Of a stretch of DNA of 14,157 bases, positions 14,138-14,157 are shown piece after piece. This stretch comes from Lachnospiraceae bacterium UBA4348. Lineage in GTDB: Bacteria > Bacillota > Clostridia > Lachnospirales > Lachnospiraceae. A model generated the notes under the pieces. That model made no database searches and was not told where the DNA came from. It saw only the letters and a program-made list of their open reading frames with translations. Numbering within the stretch: the stretch's first letter is position 1; each line of letters starts with the position of its first letter. A program made the translations under genes and the position numbers. The DNA lies in assembly GCA_002394165.1 (NCBI GenBank), contig DGTA01000067.1, positions 1 through 14,157 of the forward strand. Reading direction: 5' to 3'.

Positions 14138-14150
14138 GGGGCCTGACCCC
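14138..14150. repeat. Short GC-rich palindrome GGGGCCTGACCCC at the window edge
   Basis: GGGG and CCCC flank CCTGA. On the minus strand it reads GGGGTCAGGCCCC, 7 bp upstream of the distal operator repeat. It could be the hairpin of an upstream gene's terminator or an intergenic repeat; the window ends 7 bases later. Confidence 0.4.
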
Positions 14151-14157
14151 GTTTCAC

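Overview
The window reads like a chromosomal segment of a low-to-mid GC Firmicute, most likely a Lachnospiraceae-type Clostridium. The support is indirect: strong AGGAGG-type ribosome binding sites, sigma-A promoters with TATAAT, CmpB-type and DUF975 membrane proteins, a cupin/AraC regulator and a CUT2 sugar ABC transporter. I see no rRNA, tRNA, CRISPR array, transposase or phage gene. Nine confident protein genes and one doubtful small ORF fill the window. All are on the minus strand except one AraC-family regulator.

Left block (33-4990, minus strand, transcribed right to left). A secreted SH3-like protein with three C-terminal C2H2 zinc-finger-like repeats has its own promoter. It is followed by an inosine-uridine-type nucleoside hydrolase, then a DUF975-CmpB fusion membrane protein, then a second CmpB membrane protein with a charged coiled-coil tail. 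The two gaps flanking the nucleoside hydrolase carry copies of a short repeat (TGACTCACTCTGTCA) and a near-perfect 38-bp palindrome built from the same unit.

Middle (5061-5621). A single STAS-domain (anti-sigma-factor antagonist type) gene has its own promoter and its own Rho-independent terminator. It is divergent from the AraC-family gene. A second minus-strand terminator lies between the two divergent promoters.

Right block (5622-14157). An AraC-family regulator faces, with only 3 bp between stop codons, a minus-strand cluster. In transcription order the cluster is: a small cupin-like protein, a 1092-residue DUF5107-plus-TPR protein, then an AraG-like ATPase, an AraH-like permease and an AraF-like sugar-binding protein. 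Both probable promoters of this cluster (upstream of the cupin gene and upstream of the ATPase gene) have two direct copies of a TMAAAAAATTGCT-like element exactly 21 bp apart beside the -35 region. This spacing and orientation recall the araI1/I2 half-sites of E. coli AraC. The simplest reading is an AraC-regulated module that imports and processes an arabinose-like sugar or a small glycoside. The cupin and DUF5107-TPR proteins are its uncharacterised cytoplasmic part. No isomerase, kinase or known glycosidase gene is in view, so the substrate and chemistry are unknown.

All identifications come from reading the sequence and from remembered family motifs. No search was run.
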